Below, in pieces: positions 37,751 to 46,707 of a DNA stretch of 64,000 nucleotides. The notes under the pieces are model-generated. The model searched no databases. It was not told the DNA's origin and worked only from the letters and a program-made list of their open reading frames with translations. A program made the position numbers and the translations under genes. The first letter of the stretch is position 1. Each line of letters opens with the position of its first letter. This stretch comes from Chelativorans sp. Marseille-P2723. GTDB lineage: Bacteria > Pseudomonadota > Alphaproteobacteria > Rhizobiales > Rhizobiaceae. The stretch spans positions 434,001 through 498,000 of the forward strand of contig NZ_CADDWI010000008.1 of assembly GCF_902809845.1 (NCBI RefSeq), given 5' to 3'.

Positions 37751-39577
37751 TTACTGGAGTTCGGCTCGTGTATAGAACCGCGCCCCGATCACATCGGCCG
37801 CGAATGCAGTCTCGACACCACGGTTCTCAAGCTCCTTTTTGGTGCTGGCAAAATGCTCTCCGCGCTCCTTGGCGAGATTCATGAGGGAGACATAGGATCG
37901 TTGGAAGCGAGCCAGGTCCTCCGGCATGACGATCGTCTGCGGGCACCGATTGATTGGGTTCACCGCAGTGCGCGCAGGGAGGTGCCCATGCTCGATCAAA
38001 GCTTTCACTACCTGCGTCTTCGTCCCCAGGCGATGCTCGACCTCCCGGAGCGACAGTCCGCCGTGGTCTTTGAGCATCGTCTTTTCGCGAAGCTCGGTCG
38101 GGTCGACGAGCACTGTCATGTAGCCGCGCTTGTCGGGATCGCGGAAAGCACGCTCCAGCTTGCCCGCCAGCAATAAATCCAGGATCTCGACAGCCTTGCA
38201 GTTCGCCTTCCGAACGGCCTGAGGGATGCTGCACAACTCGGGTTCCTGGCCCGTCAACAGCTTCGTGTTCGCCAGCAATCGGTCGAGAAACACGCTGATA
38301 TCTTCGCGACGAAACCGGAATTGGAGGCCATGTTTGGCTCCCGCCTTGACGTGGGGTGCAAGGTAACCCCGGTCGACCAGGATGCCCCAGTGAACCCGTG
38401 GTGCGTTGACGAGTTCCTGCGCCTCCTTCGCGGACACGGTGTCCTTGATCTCCGCAACAAATTCCGCGATCTCCTCAGCATCGAGCATGATGCGGGCATT
38501 GGCCAGCGTCGCAGTATCCTTGGAGAGGACATCCGCTTCGATGAGAAGCTTTCGCAGGCGCTTTGGGTGCACGCCGAATTCCTTGGACGCAGATTGTACA
38601 GAGTGCCAGCGTCGATCAGTGATCGGACCGAAGAGCTCGTCTCCCGGACCAAGGGGAAGGGTGTCAATGGCGTGCGCCCGGATCAGCTTTCGAACCGGAT
38701 CGTAGGCGCTGTCGTCGGAATCATGTGCGAGCGCCTCGTACAGCCGACCGTAGAGTGCCCGTCCACCAGCATCTCCGGTCTTGCCCTTGAATGCGGCCTG
38801 CATCTTCGACAGCCAGCTACGGATTCCATCCTCCCCACCGGAGGTAACTACAAATCCGGCGGCTCCAGCCTCCCACCAGTCGTCACCGCTAAAACTACGG
38901 ATCGGAGCCTTGAGGCCGCGCGTCACCACGGCACCCAACAACTCGGTGAATCTCGCGGCGGCATAGAAGGGCAGGGCGTCGAGGAAGGGGAATGCACCGA
39001 CGCGTCCGGTCATCCGGTCGTGGAGATAGCGTTCGAAAGCCGACGGCTCGCGCGCAACCGAATGCTGGGCCGCGTCGGGGATCTCCCGGCGGTCCGCCTG
39101 CACCATGGCGGCGAAATCGTGGATCATGGATGGCTCCTGCTGCACGGAGCACTCGACAAGCGACACGTTGTGGACGTCACATGTCCGGATGAACGAGATC
39201 AGCCATTTCCTGCGGCCCCATGCCCGTGCCAGGGGGTGCTCATCCTGGCGGCGCATGTCTTCAGCCAGGCATTCGGGACAGAAACGCAGGCGGTTGCGGA
39301 TCATCAGGTTCCGCGTCATCCGCTGGCCGTCGACTTGGTACCCGTCCGCCGTTTTCAGGATCGCGCTGTCTCTGAGAGAACTCACGTCGATGTCTGCCAG
39401 ATATGCAAGTCTCGAGAGGGCAGCGTCACGGCCATCCACCACGTCCTGAAAGTTGAAGCCCAGATCGGCGCAGAAGTGGCGTGCTTTCAGGCGGCCGTTC
39501 ATGGCCGCCAGTCTGGAGCAGAAGCTTGCCGGGGTTTCGCCGGAATGAAGACGGGTTCTGATAGTTAACTGGGTCAT
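37751..39577 (-). CDS. tniQ: TniQ-family target-selection protein
   Basis: The 608-residue protein begins TIRTRLHSGETPASFCSRLA, the standard TniQ opening, and has a zinc site from Cys100 and Cys103 (FCPEC) with Cys133 and His136 (RTCDVH). TniQ/TnsD proteins recognise the target site and recruit the transposase through the AAA+ regulator. The region after about residue 330 is helical with SLREVEHRLG-type helix-turn-helix stretches that may bind DNA. ATG 39577 has GAGGAG upstream; the longer frame from 39649 is not needed. It is the last gene of the element. Confidence 0.9.
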   Translation of the reverse strand: MTQLTIRTRLHSGETPASFCSRLAAMNGRLKARHFCADLGFNFQDVVDGRDAALSRLAYLADIDVSSLRDSAILKTADGYQVDGQRMTRNLMIRNRLRFCPECLAEDMRRQDEHPLARAWGRRKWLISFIRTCDVHNVSLVECSVQQEPSMIHDFAAMVQADRREIPDAAQHSVAREPSAFERYLHDRMTGRVGAFPFLDALPFYAAARFTELLGAVVTRGLKAPIRSFSGDDWWEAGAAGFVVTSGGEDGIRSWLSKMQAAFKGKTGDAGGRALYGRLYEALAHDSDDSAYDPVRKLIRAHAIDTLPLGPGDELFGPITDRRWHSVQSASKEFGVHPKRLRKLLIEADVLSKDTATLANARIMLDAEEIAEFVAEIKDTVSAKEAQELVNAPRVHWGILVDRGYLAPHVKAGAKHGLQFRFRREDISVFLDRLLANTKLLTGQEPELCSIPQAVRKANCKAVEILDLLLAGKLERAFRDPDKRGYMTVLVDPTELREKTMLKDHGGLSLREVEHRLGTKTQVVKALIEHGHLPARTAVNPINRCPQTIVMPEDLARFQRSYVSLMNLAKERGEHFASTKKELENRGVETAFAADVIGARFYTRAELQ

Positions 39578-39587
39578 GTCCGTCTCC

Positions 39588-40430
39588 TCAAACCTTTCGG
39601 CGGCGTTTCGGGGCAGGGGAGACCTCTTCGGCTGGACGATCTCGGACAAGAGCAGCCGAAGGCTGAAGCATTTGCCAGTCGGCGCGAAGAAATACGTTCT
39701 CGTCCTCAGTACAACCGGAGAAGCGGCTGTAAGCCGCCGCGAAATGTCTCGCCTTCACCTGTCCGCCTGCAGCTTCATCGAACATCGCTTGCTCGATCGC
39801 GCCGCGGACGAGTTGAATTACAACGCCGAAGCGGCCGTAGGCGGCGTGGAGCAGGCGGTGGATGAACTCGTCTGGCAGGGCCGAGGCGAGCTGCATTTCG
39901 GCGTGCTTTGTCACCATGTGTTCGATCATTTTTCGTACGGAGACGGCGTCTTTCGCAAATTCCAGGTTGCTGAACTCGAAGATGCGGGATCTGCGCATCA
40001 GCTGCACATCGGATGAGACCAGGCGCGCGAGTGTCGGAATACCAGACAGGATGAAACACACAGGCCAGTCCGGCTGTTGCATGACGTTCTTGATTGTATC
40101 CGACAGCTTTTGCCGTTCGGTGTCGTTCAGCGTGTTCACGGCATGCTGCATCTCATCGATGTGAATGAACATCACCTTGCGAATCCGGATCTGCTGACGG
40201 ACGAGCTCCCACACCATGTGTTCTTTGATTTCTCGGGAGAGGGGATATCCCAACGCCCTAAGTACTTCCCGCCCCAATTGCTTCAGCGTGCAAGGGGAGG
40301 GGGCCACGACGCTGATCAGGGGAGATGTCGAGATGCCATAGCGGTCCTGGTAGGGCTGAAATTCGGCTCTGTTCGCGACGATACGTTTGAGGAGTGTCGT
40401 CTTACCCGCTCCGGAATCTCCGATGACCAC
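39588..40430 (-). CDS. tniB: TniB-like AAA+ transposition regulator, unusually short N-terminus
   Basis: The 280-residue protein has Walker A GDSGAGKT (4-11) and Walker B FIHIDEMQH (88-96). TniB/TnsC proteins link the target selector to the transposase. The frame opens at a GTG just ahead of the P-loop, while relatives carry 40-80 residues before it. Upstream, the same frame runs back through EEKGTSVRRDGSAL to two TGA codons and then into tniA. There is AAAGGA but no normal start codon at a proper distance. Either the N-terminus was lost or translation starts in an unusual way. It ends 10 bp before tniQ. Confidence 0.85.
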   Translation of the reverse strand: MVIGDSGAGKTTLLKRIVANRAEFQPYQDRYGISTSPLISVVAPSPCTLKQLGREVLRALGYPLSREIKEHMVWELVRQQIRIRKVMFIHIDEMQHAVNTLNDTERQKLSDTIKNVMQQPDWPVCFILSGIPTLARLVSSDVQLMRRSRIFEFSNLEFAKDAVSVRKMIEHMVTKHAEMQLASALPDEFIHRLLHAAYGRFGVVIQLVRGAIEQAMFDEAAGGQVKARHFAAAYSRFSGCTEDENVFLRADWQMLQPSAALVRDRPAEEVSPAPKRRRKV

Positions 40431-40472
40431 CAGAGCCGACCCATCGCGCCGTACGCTCGTTCCTTTCTCTTC

Positions 40473-40502
40473 TCAGTCGTCGAACGATCAGTCGTCGAAC
40501 GA
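40473..40502 (-). repeat. Tandem 15-bp duplication at the tniA/tniB junction
   Basis: TCGTTCGACGACTGA occurs twice head-to-tail on the minus strand. The first copy contains the tniA stop codon; the second repeats the last residues (SFDD) and a second in-frame TGA. Both copies are identical. Confidence 0.9.
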
Positions 40503-42737
40503 CCAGTCGTCAGCGCGACCGGCTTCATCGGATCCGTCGTCATCATCGGCGGAGGGTTCGACGTCCATCGCGTAAGGGGACGGTTGCGGTTCCGGCGTCA
40601 CCGGTGCGGCGCGCACGCGATCGTCATCGGGATTAAGGTCGTCAATGATCGGGTAATCCCTACTGTCCTCCGGGAGGGCGACGACGTCGCCAGCTTCGGA
40701 TGCAGGCACCTCACCGTCTTCCATCATCTCGAAAGTACGGAAGTGGGCCCGCTCGAGTTCGCGGAAGTGCTCGCTGTTCATTACCGGAGAACCAAGTTCG
40801 GCGCGTTGTGCAGCCATATCGCCATAGGCACGGCATTCGGAAATTGTCTTGGCGACCACCGATTGCGGCACGCGGGCGTTATAGGCATGGACACGGGAAA
40901 GGTGTTTGACAGCTTCAACCCATTCCCAGATGCTGACACCCTGAAAGCCATCGAAACGTGCCCGGGCGACCGCCCACCCGCCTTCTTCCTCATGCCAGAA
41001 GGAGATCTCGCCAAGGTCGAAACGATTCACGCGGATGTGGACAGAAGGGTTCGCCTTCGATGCCCGGATCTGCTGGAGGAGGGGAGATTGGTAGTGGATC
41101 CCGAGGAAACGGACGCCTTTGCTGCCGACCCGGCACTCGCAGTGGACCCCAAAGATGCTCCGACGGATAAAGGGAGCTGGCGGTGGAATGACCGGGTTCC
41201 GCTGCGTCATCCGTAGCCAGGCATTGCGGGGCGTTTCACCGGCAAGGCCCGTATGCGGCGTGTTGTGATAAGCATCCACGATGGCGCGGACGAGAAGGCG
41301 GTTCAGTTCCTCCACGGAGATGGACGCGTTGCTTTCCGAGTCGTAATCACCCCGGACCACCACATTCGCAAATGTCTGACCGGAGAACCAAACGAGGAAC
41401 CGCTGGCGAATGATCAGAAACATCCGCTCCACCGTCCCTCTCAGGTGCGGCTTCCCCGATGGCGGGATGACAGCGTTGCCGGTCAGCGCCAGCACTGTCG
41501 CCTTGAAAGAGTTGGCCACATAGGCTGCACCTGCGTCCGTGTAGATACTTTCCGGCGTGCCGTGCATTTCCCAGGGTGTTTCGGCTCCCACTGCATCGGC
41601 GATGTGCGATTTGTCGTGAACGGCCATTTCCAACGTGACGATGGATGACTCCGCCGACGGTGGCTTGTCGATGAACCGCATCGCCAGAATGCACCGCGTG
41701 GCAACGTCGATGGCGATCGAGAGCCAGACACGGGCAGGTTTGATCGCCTCTTTCTCTTTCTCGGAAAGGGTTTCCCAGACGCCGATATCCATGAGAATCG
41801 TCATCAACTCGACCTCGTACTCGTCCATCTCCACGCGCTGCAGTGGACGGTCGACGTCGACGCCTGATTGGGTAATCTGAAGCTTTCTTGCTGCGTAGTC
41901 CTTGCCCTTTCTTCCGGCCAGCACGAAAAAGTGGTCGAGTTTGTCGATCATGGTTTCGAAGGTGCGCCGGCTCGGCGAACGGAGAGGTTTCAGGCCTTTC
42001 AACGCCCGTTCCTTGTTCAGCAGAACGAGTTCCGCATTCATGTCGCTGAATAGGGTGGCCTTCGATGGCTGGTTCGAACTGGCATAGCCCGCCGCCCACT
42101 TGCGGTGGATTTCAGTTTCCTCGGCCGTGAAACGCGACGGGCGCGTGCCGGGATACCGGTATCCGTCTCGGAGAGAACGGGCGTCAAACCCGGCTTGCTC
42201 GTATCTTTTCAACCAGCGACGGAATGTGCGCGGCGATACGGCAGCTCGCCGCACTTCTTTGGTTCCTCCGCGAGGTTTCCTGCCCTTTGCGCACGCCTCG
42301 GCGTCATCGAGTTCCATTTGCCGTGCACGCATGTATGCGGCGAGGCTTTCATCTGAGCGGGAAAAACGGCCCTCGGCTTCCAGCTGGAAGAAATTATGGA
42401 TCAGCGAATGCCGCCACAGGATAATATCCTGGGCTTTCTCGGTGAGATCCGTGACCTGCAACTCGCCATGTTTGGCGCGAACATAAGCGTCAGAACCCTG
42501 AAACCAGTCCCTGTCGACGACGAGTTCTCCGTTGGCGATCTTCCGGTAGACTTGCTCATGCGAGAAATGCTCCACGAGTTCGAGGTCGTCGTGACGGCGG
42601 AACAAATGCCCGTCACCGCTGTCACCGCCGTAGACGTATGCGGTGTTGCCGATCGTGATGCGATCGTGCCGGCCGAAACGATAGAAGGGAACGGTCGGAA
42701 CATTCGCCCCAACGGGCGAGGTGGTTGTGTTGCTCAT
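40488..42737 (-). CDS. tniA: TniA/TnsB-type DDE transposase
   Basis: The 749-residue protein has an rve (retroviral integrase) catalytic core with Asp305 (VEMDEYEVE), Asp401 (YTDAGAAY) and Glu437 (GTVERMF), a DD(35)E set, followed by a Mu-type C-terminal barrel. The N-terminal 200 residues carry helix-turn-helix-like stretches (VSPRTFRRWLKRYEQAG) for end binding. It cuts and joins the transposon 3' ends. ATG 42737 follows AAGGAGATTCAA, 10 bp after the tnsA stop; the frame extends to 42770 but lacks a better site. The acidic C-terminus is rich in Asp. Confidence 0.93.
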   Translation of the reverse strand: MSNTTTSPVGANVPTVPFYRFGRHDRITIGNTAYVYGGDSGDGHLFRRHDDLELVEHFSHEQVYRKIANGELVVDRDWFQGSDAYVRAKHGELQVTDLTEKAQDIILWRHSLIHNFFQLEAEGRFSRSDESLAAYMRARQMELDDAEACAKGRKPRGGTKEVRRAAVSPRTFRRWLKRYEQAGFDARSLRDGYRYPGTRPSRFTAEETEIHRKWAAGYASSNQPSKATLFSDMNAELVLLNKERALKGLKPLRSPSRRTFETMIDKLDHFFVLAGRKGKDYAARKLQITQSGVDVDRPLQRVEMDEYEVELMTILMDIGVWETLSEKEKEAIKPARVWLSIAIDVATRCILAMRFIDKPPSAESSIVTLEMAVHDKSHIADAVGAETPWEMHGTPESIYTDAGAAYVANSFKATVLALTGNAVIPPSGKPHLRGTVERMFLIIRQRFLVWFSGQTFANVVVRGDYDSESNASISVEELNRLLVRAIVDAYHNTPHTGLAGETPRNAWLRMTQRNPVIPPPAPFIRRSIFGVHCECRVGSKGVRFLGIHYQSPLLQQIRASKANPSVHIRVNRFDLGEISFWHEEEGGWAVARARFDGFQGVSIWEWVEAVKHLSRVHAYNARVPQSVVAKTISECRAYGDMAAQRAELGSPVMNSEHFRELERAHFRTFEMMEDGEVPASEAGDVVALPEDSRDYPIIDDLNPDDDRVRAAPVTPEPQPSPYAMDVEPSADDDDGSDEAGRADDWSFDD

Positions 42738-42747
42738 TTGAATCTCC

Positions 42748-43437
42748 TTATCCTTGCGCGAGCAGCTCATGGTTCACACGCACGATCGAGCCGTCCTGGA
42801 TGCGCGTGTGCCGAGGGTCGCGTGCGACCAGTTCGAGGACACCCTCATCGATCAGGCACCAAAAAGCTGTCCTGGCGGGGCCTGGGTCCGGAGTTGCCTT
42901 GAGCAGATCGTAGACACGCACCAGGCCGTTGATGCCGGAGGCGATGCGTCGAAGCTCTGCGCAATCCTGCTCGTTACGCATCCGCCGTGCCTTGAGCACT
43001 TGTTCGGCGTTGTACACGCGTGCGCGGGAGATCTGCCTCTCGGTGAGGATGACCGCTTTGTCCGCAACGCCAACCAGGCTTTGTCGGCGGATCAGCTCGA
43101 TCTCGAGGTCGAGGCGGGTTCGTCTGACGCGGCTCGAAGGCTTGACGGCATACGCCACCCGGCAGCCGCTCTCGAACACCGCGAGCAGGTCAAACGTGTG
43201 TTTGCGTTCCACCCCGTCCAGGTCGACGTACCAGACGGCTTTCGGTTGCTCCCAGACTTCGCGGACATCTCGCTTGGCCAGCAGAACAGTCATCGCTTTG
43301 GCCTCAAGCAGGCTTTCAGCGATCATCTTGCGGTTCGATGATGCATTCGCGACGCTTGCGCGTGCGGACGCGTTCGTCTTCCAATCGAAGCGTCGGGAAG
43401 CTTTAGACTCTCCGGGCGGCACCCAAACTTGGGTCAT
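42748..43437 (-). CDS. tnsA: TnsA-like transposon endonuclease
   Basis: The 229-residue protein matches the TnsA nuclease domain: Glu45 (ESLLEAKAM), Asp83 (KHTFDLLAVF) and Lys99 (YAVKPS), preceded by the EQPKAVWYV segment. TnsA cuts the 5' ends of the transposon, so with TniA it makes the element move by cut-and-paste; elements without TnsA form cointegrates. The C-terminal half (RIASGINGLVRVYDLLK onward) is a winged-helix-like region for contact with the partner. It overlaps a small upstream gene by 35 bp. Confidence 0.87.
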   Translation of the reverse strand: MTQVWVPPGESKASRRFDWKTNASARASVANASSNRKMIAESLLEAKAMTVLLAKRDVREVWEQPKAVWYVDLDGVERKHTFDLLAVFESGCRVAYAVKPSSRVRRTRLDLEIELIRRQSLVGVADKAVILTERQISRARVYNAEQVLKARRMRNEQDCAELRRIASGINGLVRVYDLLKATPDPGPARTAFWCLIDEGVLELVARDPRHTRIQDGSIVRVNHELLAQG

Positions 43438-43621
43438 GCTCAGAACCTCGTTCGCGCGGAAGGCACGGTATTTCGCACCCTCCTCCCGAGGTCTCGATCA
43501 CGCGGCCCGTGAACAGATGGTCAGGGCGCAGGAAGCTCATTGCCGCGGGAATGTTTCCCGCCGCCAGGGCAATGCCCGCACGACGATCATGGAGATGATT
43601 CAGAAAAAGCCGTTCGCTCAT
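43403..43621 (-). CDS. Small protein encoded upstream of tnsA
   Basis: The 72-codon frame starts at ATG 43621 with GAAAGGAC nine bases upstream, a good ribosome site. The protein begins MSERLFLNHLHDRRAGIALA and overlaps the tnsA start by 35 bp, so it may serve as a leader that couples tnsA translation. It has a Cys pair (GGGCEIPCLP) but no recognised family. It could have been an ORF that only starts the operon. Confidence 0.5.
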   Translation of the reverse strand: MSERLFLNHLHDRRAGIALAAGNIPAAMSFLRPDHLFTGRVIETSGGGCEIPCLPRERGSEHDPSLGAARRV

Positions 43622-43872
43622 GAAGCTGTCCTTTCAAAGCTGATGATTTGCTTGTCGAAAGGACGATCCGGACGCCGATGCTGGACATCGGCGTTGAACA
43701 CACACCGATGTTTAGGCCTTCGCCGTGCGGTCGTCCCGCTCAACTATCGATATGAGCTTCATCATGTATTCCGGTCCTGTGTTGCCGACGGCGCGCGTCG
43801 GGAGGCGGCTTATGTCAGCAGCAGAGACGAAGATCAAGATCCCGAAACCGGCGCGACGTTCTTGACCATGGT

Positions 43873-43894
43873 ACTGTGTCCGTTCGGTCACAGT
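43873..43894. repeat. Inverted repeat near the right transposon boundary
   Basis: ACTGTGTCCG and CGGTCACAGT pair over ten bases, with one mismatch, around TT. It lies between the transposon genes and the GNAT remnant. It may be a terminator, a transposon-end element or an unrelated hairpin. Confidence 0.4.
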
Positions 43895-43938
43895 AGTGTC
43901 CAGCCTTCATGCTGCCGAATCTCCTACCCCACAGATGA

Positions 43939-44166
43939 GTGTTCTCGCACGTTTCCGGCTTGGGCAGGGAAGCGTGGATTGCGTTGGGTGACAGCGGCGA
44001 ATTGGACGGCCAAATCCAGGTGGACTTTGACGAATCGGGGCAAGGATACATCGATTTTATGATCCGGCCGGATCTTCGTGGGCGTGGGGTCGGCAAGGCG
44101 GTACTCACTGCCTTTATGTCGGCCCTGGTCGCGAGTTCCCGATTCTGGAGGTCGTATCGAGCCTGA
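43939..44166 (+). pseudogene. Truncated GNAT acetyltransferase
   Basis: Translation from GTG 43939 gives AWIALGDSGELDGQIQVDF, then DFMIRPDLRGRGVGKAVLTAF, which is the acetyl-CoA-binding core (R-G-R-G-V-G) of a GNAT-fold acetyltransferase. The N-terminal part is missing and the frame diverges after about residue 60 (ALVASSRFWRSYRA, stop). The break toward the transposon suggests the gene was cut by its insertion or by a later deletion. Confidence 0.6.
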
Positions 44167-44803
44167 TAAACCTCGCAAACCTTTCCTGTGTCCAGTTCTG
44201 CGACTTCAGCCTGCTCCGTGATCGAGACGACGAGGGCTTCATTCGTGCAGTCTTCATGCGACACCCGTAGAGGAGGAAGTCACTTCCTTCCCCGTTTCCA
44301 AAAGGACGGTGGGCGGACACTGCGCCTTGGCTCGCTCGATTGGTCACTGGTACATGATCAGACATCAAGAAGAAGCAGGTTGCCGCCAAATATGCGAACA
44401 CCATATGCGTCGCTGGTCCGCGGAGGAGCGTCATCGCTCCTGGTGAAGCGCTCTGAAGCCACGCCAACGACCGTCCGGCGACGCGCGCCGGCTGGCCAGA
44501 GTTGATAGCCGCCGGGGTAACGTCCGGCCTGCGGATCCGCGCCTTCGCACGGAGATGGCCAAGAGAATCTCCGAACGGCACAGTAGCGGACGAACCAAAA
44601 CATCGACTTGAGAGATAAGCTCACCATGTACCGAAGAAGGCTGAACAAGCCAACAGCGCCGCCCCGCCAGAGTACTCGACAAGAATTGCCGGAAATTGAC
44701 CTCAAGGCGGGTAAGGCCCACCCGCCACGTCTGCCAAGCAAAGTATGCGGGCGATCACCGACATTCCGACGGTGTACGGCAGCCTGCCAAGGAAAGTTCC
44801 CGA
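44167..44803. other. 637-bp region of decayed sequence
   Basis: No intact gene. A minus-strand frame within it ends with GYQLWPAGARRRTVVGVASE, then DAYGVRIFGGNLLLLDV before a stop near 44358, which looks like the tail of a former protein, but it cannot be traced to a start. Confidence 0.4.
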
Positions 44804-46225
44804 CTACCCGGGATCATCCGTCAAATATGAAGTCGAGAATCTGAACTCTTGCTTTATGAAATATCGAGCAAGTCGCTGCATGATTTGTGATGCGTTCAGC
44901 AGACGACGAGATTCCTCAGTTCCATCAGGGTCGGAAGGCACGTCTCGTGCTGCATGTGCAGTCGCGACACGGCAGTTACGATAGACATACGTCCCAACAT
45001 CTACGCCTTCCGATTGCCGATCTGACTCGAAGGCTTTCAATGCACCTTCTGAGATGGACGGCTCGATCTTGGAGAAGACAATATTGACCCAGTTCTTCAC
45101 CTTTTTCCCGTCGTCGTAGCGGGTCTCAAAAACCCTGAAGAAGCTAAGGACTGCATGACTTGCCAATCCTACTGAGTAAGCGTTTAAGCCATCGCGGTAG
45201 TAGGCCAAGCATCGCAACAGATCTTGATTGTCTGGGAGAGTCCGATAGAAATGCCACTCGTGCATTGTCGTGAATGCTAAATTCTGCCTAGGTACCCGCA
45301 CTGGAACAGGGTTGCCGGACCAGCCTTCATGTAAAGACGCGGGCCGGTTGTCGCACCAGCTCATCACGCTCAACATGCGGTTCATTAGTGATCGCGCATC
45401 GTCTGCGGATAGGCGCTCATGAGCGAGATCGATACTAATGGAATGCGAATGATCTTTTGTCTTCGGGAAGAGAACCAGATGGTGCCCCCCAAACTTCATT
45501 CGTGTTGGGTCTTTTGGCCATGTGACCTGTGCGTCCACACGCAAATTCAAAAACCGTGATGATTGGCGGGCCCCGAGCTTCCGGCAAAACTCGGCTTTCT
45601 CCTCCTCGGTCTCATATTCGCGCCAATCGGTCTTGAGGGGGCGGTCTAGATGTCGCGAGATTGAGACCTCTCGTGATAGGTCTCGGAAGAATCTTGAACC
45701 CAACGACCTTTGGACAGCAGTCAGCTTGTCCAGTTGCTCGTGATCGTAACCTTCTTCTGCTCCAGATCCGAAAAGGCTGTGGGCGTATTTGGAGACGAAC
45801 GAGACTGGCTTCACTTGACCGTTCTCTCTAAAGTAAAGCACGCCTGCGTATTCGTCGCCCTTGAAATCCTGCTCCACGGACAAGGTCAGACGTAAAAGAT
45901 CAGAATTGGCATCTCCTGCTCCGATAAGTGCGGCAACCACATCTTTCAAGCTTGGTGCACTTCTGAATGATGCTTTCGGCCCCCCAACTGGACGCAAGCC
46001 ACCAAGAATGAGAGAGGCATGGCCAGCAACCTCGGGCATAGGGTGGGCGAAAGCGAGCACGGCGTTCGCAATCTGTTCGTTGGATAGTCGGACGCCAGCA
46101 TTCTGGCGGCCTCGCGGAAGAAGACCGTATCCTCTCAGGCATTCGAAACGCTTCTGCGTTTGATCAAGCGTGCCCCGTTCAGCAAGCCTCTGGTGAAGCC
46201 AAATCATCAAATCACGCGCGTACAT
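44804..46225 (-). CDS. MauJ-like protein of unknown function
   Basis: The 473-residue protein has an N-terminal region with no clear family and a C-terminal part that resembles MauJ/HEPN-like proteins: LLRCLAYYRDGLNAYSVGLASHAVLSFF, then a charged KVKNWVNIVFSKI stretch and YRNCRVATAHA near the end. The RNCRVATAH spacing (Arg then His) recalls an RNase-type HEPN site, which is speculative. No good ribosome site precedes ATG 46225. Flanking regions are noncoding. It stands alone at the edge of the island. Confidence 0.65.
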   Translation of the reverse strand: MYARDLMIWLHQRLAERGTLDQTQKRFECLRGYGLLPRGRQNAGVRLSNEQIANAVLAFAHPMPEVAGHASLILGGLRPVGGPKASFRSAPSLKDVVAALIGAGDANSDLLRLTLSVEQDFKGDEYAGVLYFRENGQVKPVSFVSKYAHSLFGSGAEEGYDHEQLDKLTAVQRSLGSRFFRDLSREVSISRHLDRPLKTDWREYETEEEKAEFCRKLGARQSSRFLNLRVDAQVTWPKDPTRMKFGGHHLVLFPKTKDHSHSISIDLAHERLSADDARSLMNRMLSVMSWCDNRPASLHEGWSGNPVPVRVPRQNLAFTTMHEWHFYRTLPDNQDLLRCLAYYRDGLNAYSVGLASHAVLSFFRVFETRYDDGKKVKNWVNIVFSKIEPSISEGALKAFESDRQSEGVDVGTYVYRNCRVATAHAARDVPSDPDGTEESRRLLNASQIMQRLARYFIKQEFRFSTSYLTDDPG

Positions 46226-46707
46226 ATAGGCAGATCGACGGCTATCAATTGAATTTGGTGGCGTTCATCATACATGGCAGCTTGGGGTTGCTGCAAAAGG
46301 GCTCAATCGAGCGGTTCAATACGCCGGAGGCCGATGACAGCAACGCGTCGCTTCTTTCCCGTTCCGATCCATCGCAGGTGCATTTTCTATCGGTTCCCGT
46401 TCGTCGGAAGAAAGTGAAAGCTGGTCCCTCGACACGCGACATTTATCTCTGGAAACGTTCGTCAATCGCGGACGTCTGATTCGTCCAAAGCAGCTTTTCC
46501 GAGCGATCCCGCGCCTAGTGCACCGACAAGCTGGATGCTTTGGTGCACCAAGAGCCGGCGGTGTGGTGCAGCATGAACCCGCTCCTCGATTGATTCCGCG
46601 TCGATCATACGTGGCTGATGGTTGCTGGAAACCCTTTCGCCTTCGACACCAAAACCTGTTGAGAAATCCGGGGATTAGTTGAAGATGCCGGTTCCGGACG
46701 ATGCGAG
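46226..46707. other. 482-bp region between the MauJ-like gene and the recombinase
   Basis: The two neighbours are divergent, so this holds both promoters. A 76-codon plus-strand frame at 46249 lacks a ribosome site and starts with TTG; I did not accept it. It may also contain an attachment site of the recombinase, which I cannot define. Confidence 0.4.

Larger units (their letters stand above)
37472..43900 (-). mobile_element. Tn7-like transposon with tnsA-tniA-tniB-tniQ
   Basis: Four minus-strand genes encode a TnsA-type nuclease, a DDE transposase, an AAA+ regulator and a TniQ target selector, the core of a Tn7-like element. They are followed by a terminator. The element seems to have no cargo. 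Left-end candidates are repeated TGTCC boxes near 37559-37660 (TGTCCCAAAC, TGTCCGCAAT, TGTCCCAAAG). The right end should lie between 43622 and the GNAT remnant at 43939. The exact ends and target duplication were not resolved, so the limits given are approximate. Confidence 0.75.

Noticed and set aside
38321-39568. 415-codon plus-strand frame across tniQ
   Set aside because: It is a high-GC shadow of tniQ; the tniQ translation has a full zinc site and TniQ opening, while this one does not.
40430-40570. Programmed frameshift joining TniA and TniB
   Set aside because: The two are in the same frame, so no frameshift is needed; the break is two TGA codons, which I report as a finding instead.
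40077-41216. 379-codon plus-strand frame across tniB and tniA
   Set aside because: It is antisense to two recognisable genes and has no motif or ribosome site.
42929-44062. 377-codon plus-strand frame across tnsA
   Set aside because: It covers tnsA in antisense and has no family-like segment.
46249-46479. 76-codon plus-strand frame between the MauJ-like gene and the recombinase
   Set aside because: It starts at TTG without a ribosome site and shows no family.
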